DNA of 7,111 bases from Candidatus Kaiserbacteria bacterium RIFCSPLOWO2_01_FULL_54_13 (GTDB taxonomy: Bacteria > Patescibacteriota > Minisyncoccia > Phycocordibacterales > UBA2100), in contig MFLZ01000027.1 in NCBI GenBank assembly GCA_001781685.1, forward strand, positions 3,203 to 10,313, in the 5' to 3' direction. The notes under the pieces are model-generated. The model was not told the origin of the DNA. It searched no databases and saw only the letters and a list, made by a program, of their open reading frames with translations. Of the stretch, positions 6,605 through 7,111 are shown piece after piece (position 1 is the stretch's first letter; the number at the start of each line of letters is the position of its first letter). Both the position numbers and the translations under genes were made by a program.

Positions 6605-6627
6605 CTCTATACGGTTGTCATATAGAG
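6605..6627. repeat. Perfect 7-bp dyad in the ilvC leader
   Basis: CTCTATA (6605-6611) and TATAGAG (6621-6627) are perfect inverted copies around a 9-nt spacer. The dyad starts about 8 nt downstream of the inferred ilvC transcription start, a place typical of repressor operators. As RNA it could form a weak AT-rich hairpin. No T-tract follows, so it is not a terminator. Confidence 0.45.
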
Positions 6628-6643
6628 CCGTTCTATCACGTAG

Positions 6644-6676
6644 CCCATCGGCAACATGGGTAAGGAAAGGCGAGGG
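6644..6676 (+). promoter_or_regulatory. ilvC leader hairpin and ribosome binding site
   Basis: CCCAT (6644-6648) pairs with ATGGG (6656-6660) around a 7-nt loop. The hairpin is followed by a purine-rich stretch with GAGGG (6672-6676), 8 nt before the ilvC ATG. That spacing supports the start at 6685. The hairpin is too short and lacks a T-tract to be an attenuator; whether it influences ribosome access is unknown. Confidence 0.5.
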
Positions 6677-6684
6677 TTAAGACA

Positions 6685-7111
6685 ATGACAATCAAGGTGC
6701 GATACGACCGCGATGCCGACCTCAACCTGATCAAAGGGAAGAAGGTCGCCATCATCGGCTACGGCAGCCAGGGCCATGCCCACGCGTTGAATCTTCGCGA
6801 CTCCGGGGTCAAGGATGTCGTGGTGGCTCTGCGCGAAGACTCGCAGGGCGTCAAGAAGGCTCAGGGTGAAAAGCTGCAGGTCAGGACGGTCGCCGAGGCC
6901 GCCAGGTGGGCCGACGTGATGATGATGCTCGCGCCTGACGAAATGCAAGCCGACATCTACCGTAACCACCTGCACGGCAATATGAAGGAGGGTGCGGCGC
7001 TCATGTTCGCGCACGGGCTCAACATCCACTTCAATCTCATCGAGCCACGTGCCGACCTCGACATCCTAATGATTGCTCCCAAGGCACCCGGCCATACCGT
7101 GCGCTCGGAAT
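6685..7111 (+). CDS. ilvC: Ketol-acid reductoisomerase, N-terminal part (runs off the right edge)
   Basis: Second common enzyme of valine, leucine and isoleucine synthesis: it isomerises and reduces acetolactate or acetohydroxybutyrate with NAD(P)H and magnesium. The 142 codons present cover most of the Rossmann domain: YDRDADLNLIKGKK (7-20), dinucleotide motif GYGSQGHAHALNLRDSG (25-41), MLAPDEMQADIY (81-92), FAHGLNIHFNLIEPRADLD (108-126) and APKAPGHTVR (131-140). The pattern is that of short class I enzymes, and the wording is closest to alphaproteobacterial ones as I remember them. Two deviations: the cofactor loop reads LREDSQGVKKA (49-59) instead of the usual xGSxS type, and A134 replaces the common glycine of PKGPGH. 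Codon use is strongly GC-rich, unlike the acs region. Alone on this strand and divergent from the ligase fusion gene, with its own promoter candidate. Confidence 0.96.
   Translation, partial: MTIKVRYDRDADLNLIKGKKVAIIGYGSQGHAHALNLRDSGVKDVVVALREDSQGVKKAQGEKLQVRTVAEAARWADVMMMLAPDEMQADIYRNHLHGNMKEGAALMFAHGLNIHFNLIEPRADLDILMIAPKAPGHTVRSE

Noticed and set aside
6586..6663. 25-codon frame before ilvC as a leader peptide for attenuation
   Set aside because: It would begin upstream of the inferred transcript start, has no cluster of Ile, Leu or Val codons, and no terminator hairpin follows.
6607..7029. Minus-strand open frame across the ilvC start
   Set aside because: It is antisense to an unmistakable IlvC sequence and arises from GC-rich codons.
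1..7111. CRISPR arrays, tRNA or rRNA genes, insertion sequence ends
   Set aside because: No regularly spaced repeats, cloverleaf-like segments, transposase sequence or long terminal inverted repeats were seen by eye.

Overview
The window is bacterial DNA with a mosaic look. It carries two acyl-CoA-forming enzymes, the 5' end of a phosphoketolase gene, the 5' end of a branched-chain amino acid gene, two unrecognised proteins and one gene remnant. Base composition is uneven: the acs/phosphoketolase block is AT-leaning, the middle is intermediate and the right-hand ilvC fragment is clearly GC-rich. No ribosomal or other marker gene fixes the taxon. The IlvC fragment reads like an alphaproteobacterial-type enzyme, while the rest suggests an uncultivated lineage with a fermentative carbon metabolism. 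The assignment is weak.

Layout, left to right. Positions 1-2116 (minus strand) hold a two-gene unit: acs, encoding AMP-forming acetyl-CoA synthetase, and directly after it the first 73 codons of a phosphoketolase gene that leaves the window. The acs stop codon and the phosphoketolase ATG abut with no gap. Just upstream of acs lies a 50-codon remnant of a zinc-type alcohol/glucose dehydrogenase gene (2156-2308), cut off after its N-terminal start and now sitting in the leader of acs. A GC-rich hairpin with a T-rich tail (2356-2391) closes the next minus-strand gene, a 182-residue protein of unknown function (2426-2974) with a near-perfect ribosome binding site. A second unknown gene (3085-4185, up to 366 residues) is transcribed away from it on the plus strand.

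Positions 4220-6487 (minus) encode a 755-residue fusion: a complete AMP-forming acyl-CoA ligase of the long-chain type, followed by about 225 residues that look like a GNAT acyltransferase. The GNAT-like elements appear in an unusual order. The 197-bp gap before ilvC holds overlapping divergent promoter candidates, bracketed by a perfect inverted TTGACCT/AGGTCAA pair, and a second perfect dyad in the ilvC leader. ilvC (ketol-acid reductoisomerase) runs off the right edge.

Working together: phosphoketolase splits xylulose 5-phosphate or fructose 6-phosphate to acetyl phosphate, and Acs activates acetate to acetyl-CoA, so the left unit points to two-carbon metabolism. The ligase-GNAT fusion could activate a carboxylic acid and pass the acyl group to an amine within one polypeptide; this is inference. 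The most interesting items are that fusion, its apparent GNAT segment swap, and the dehydrogenase remnant in front of acs.
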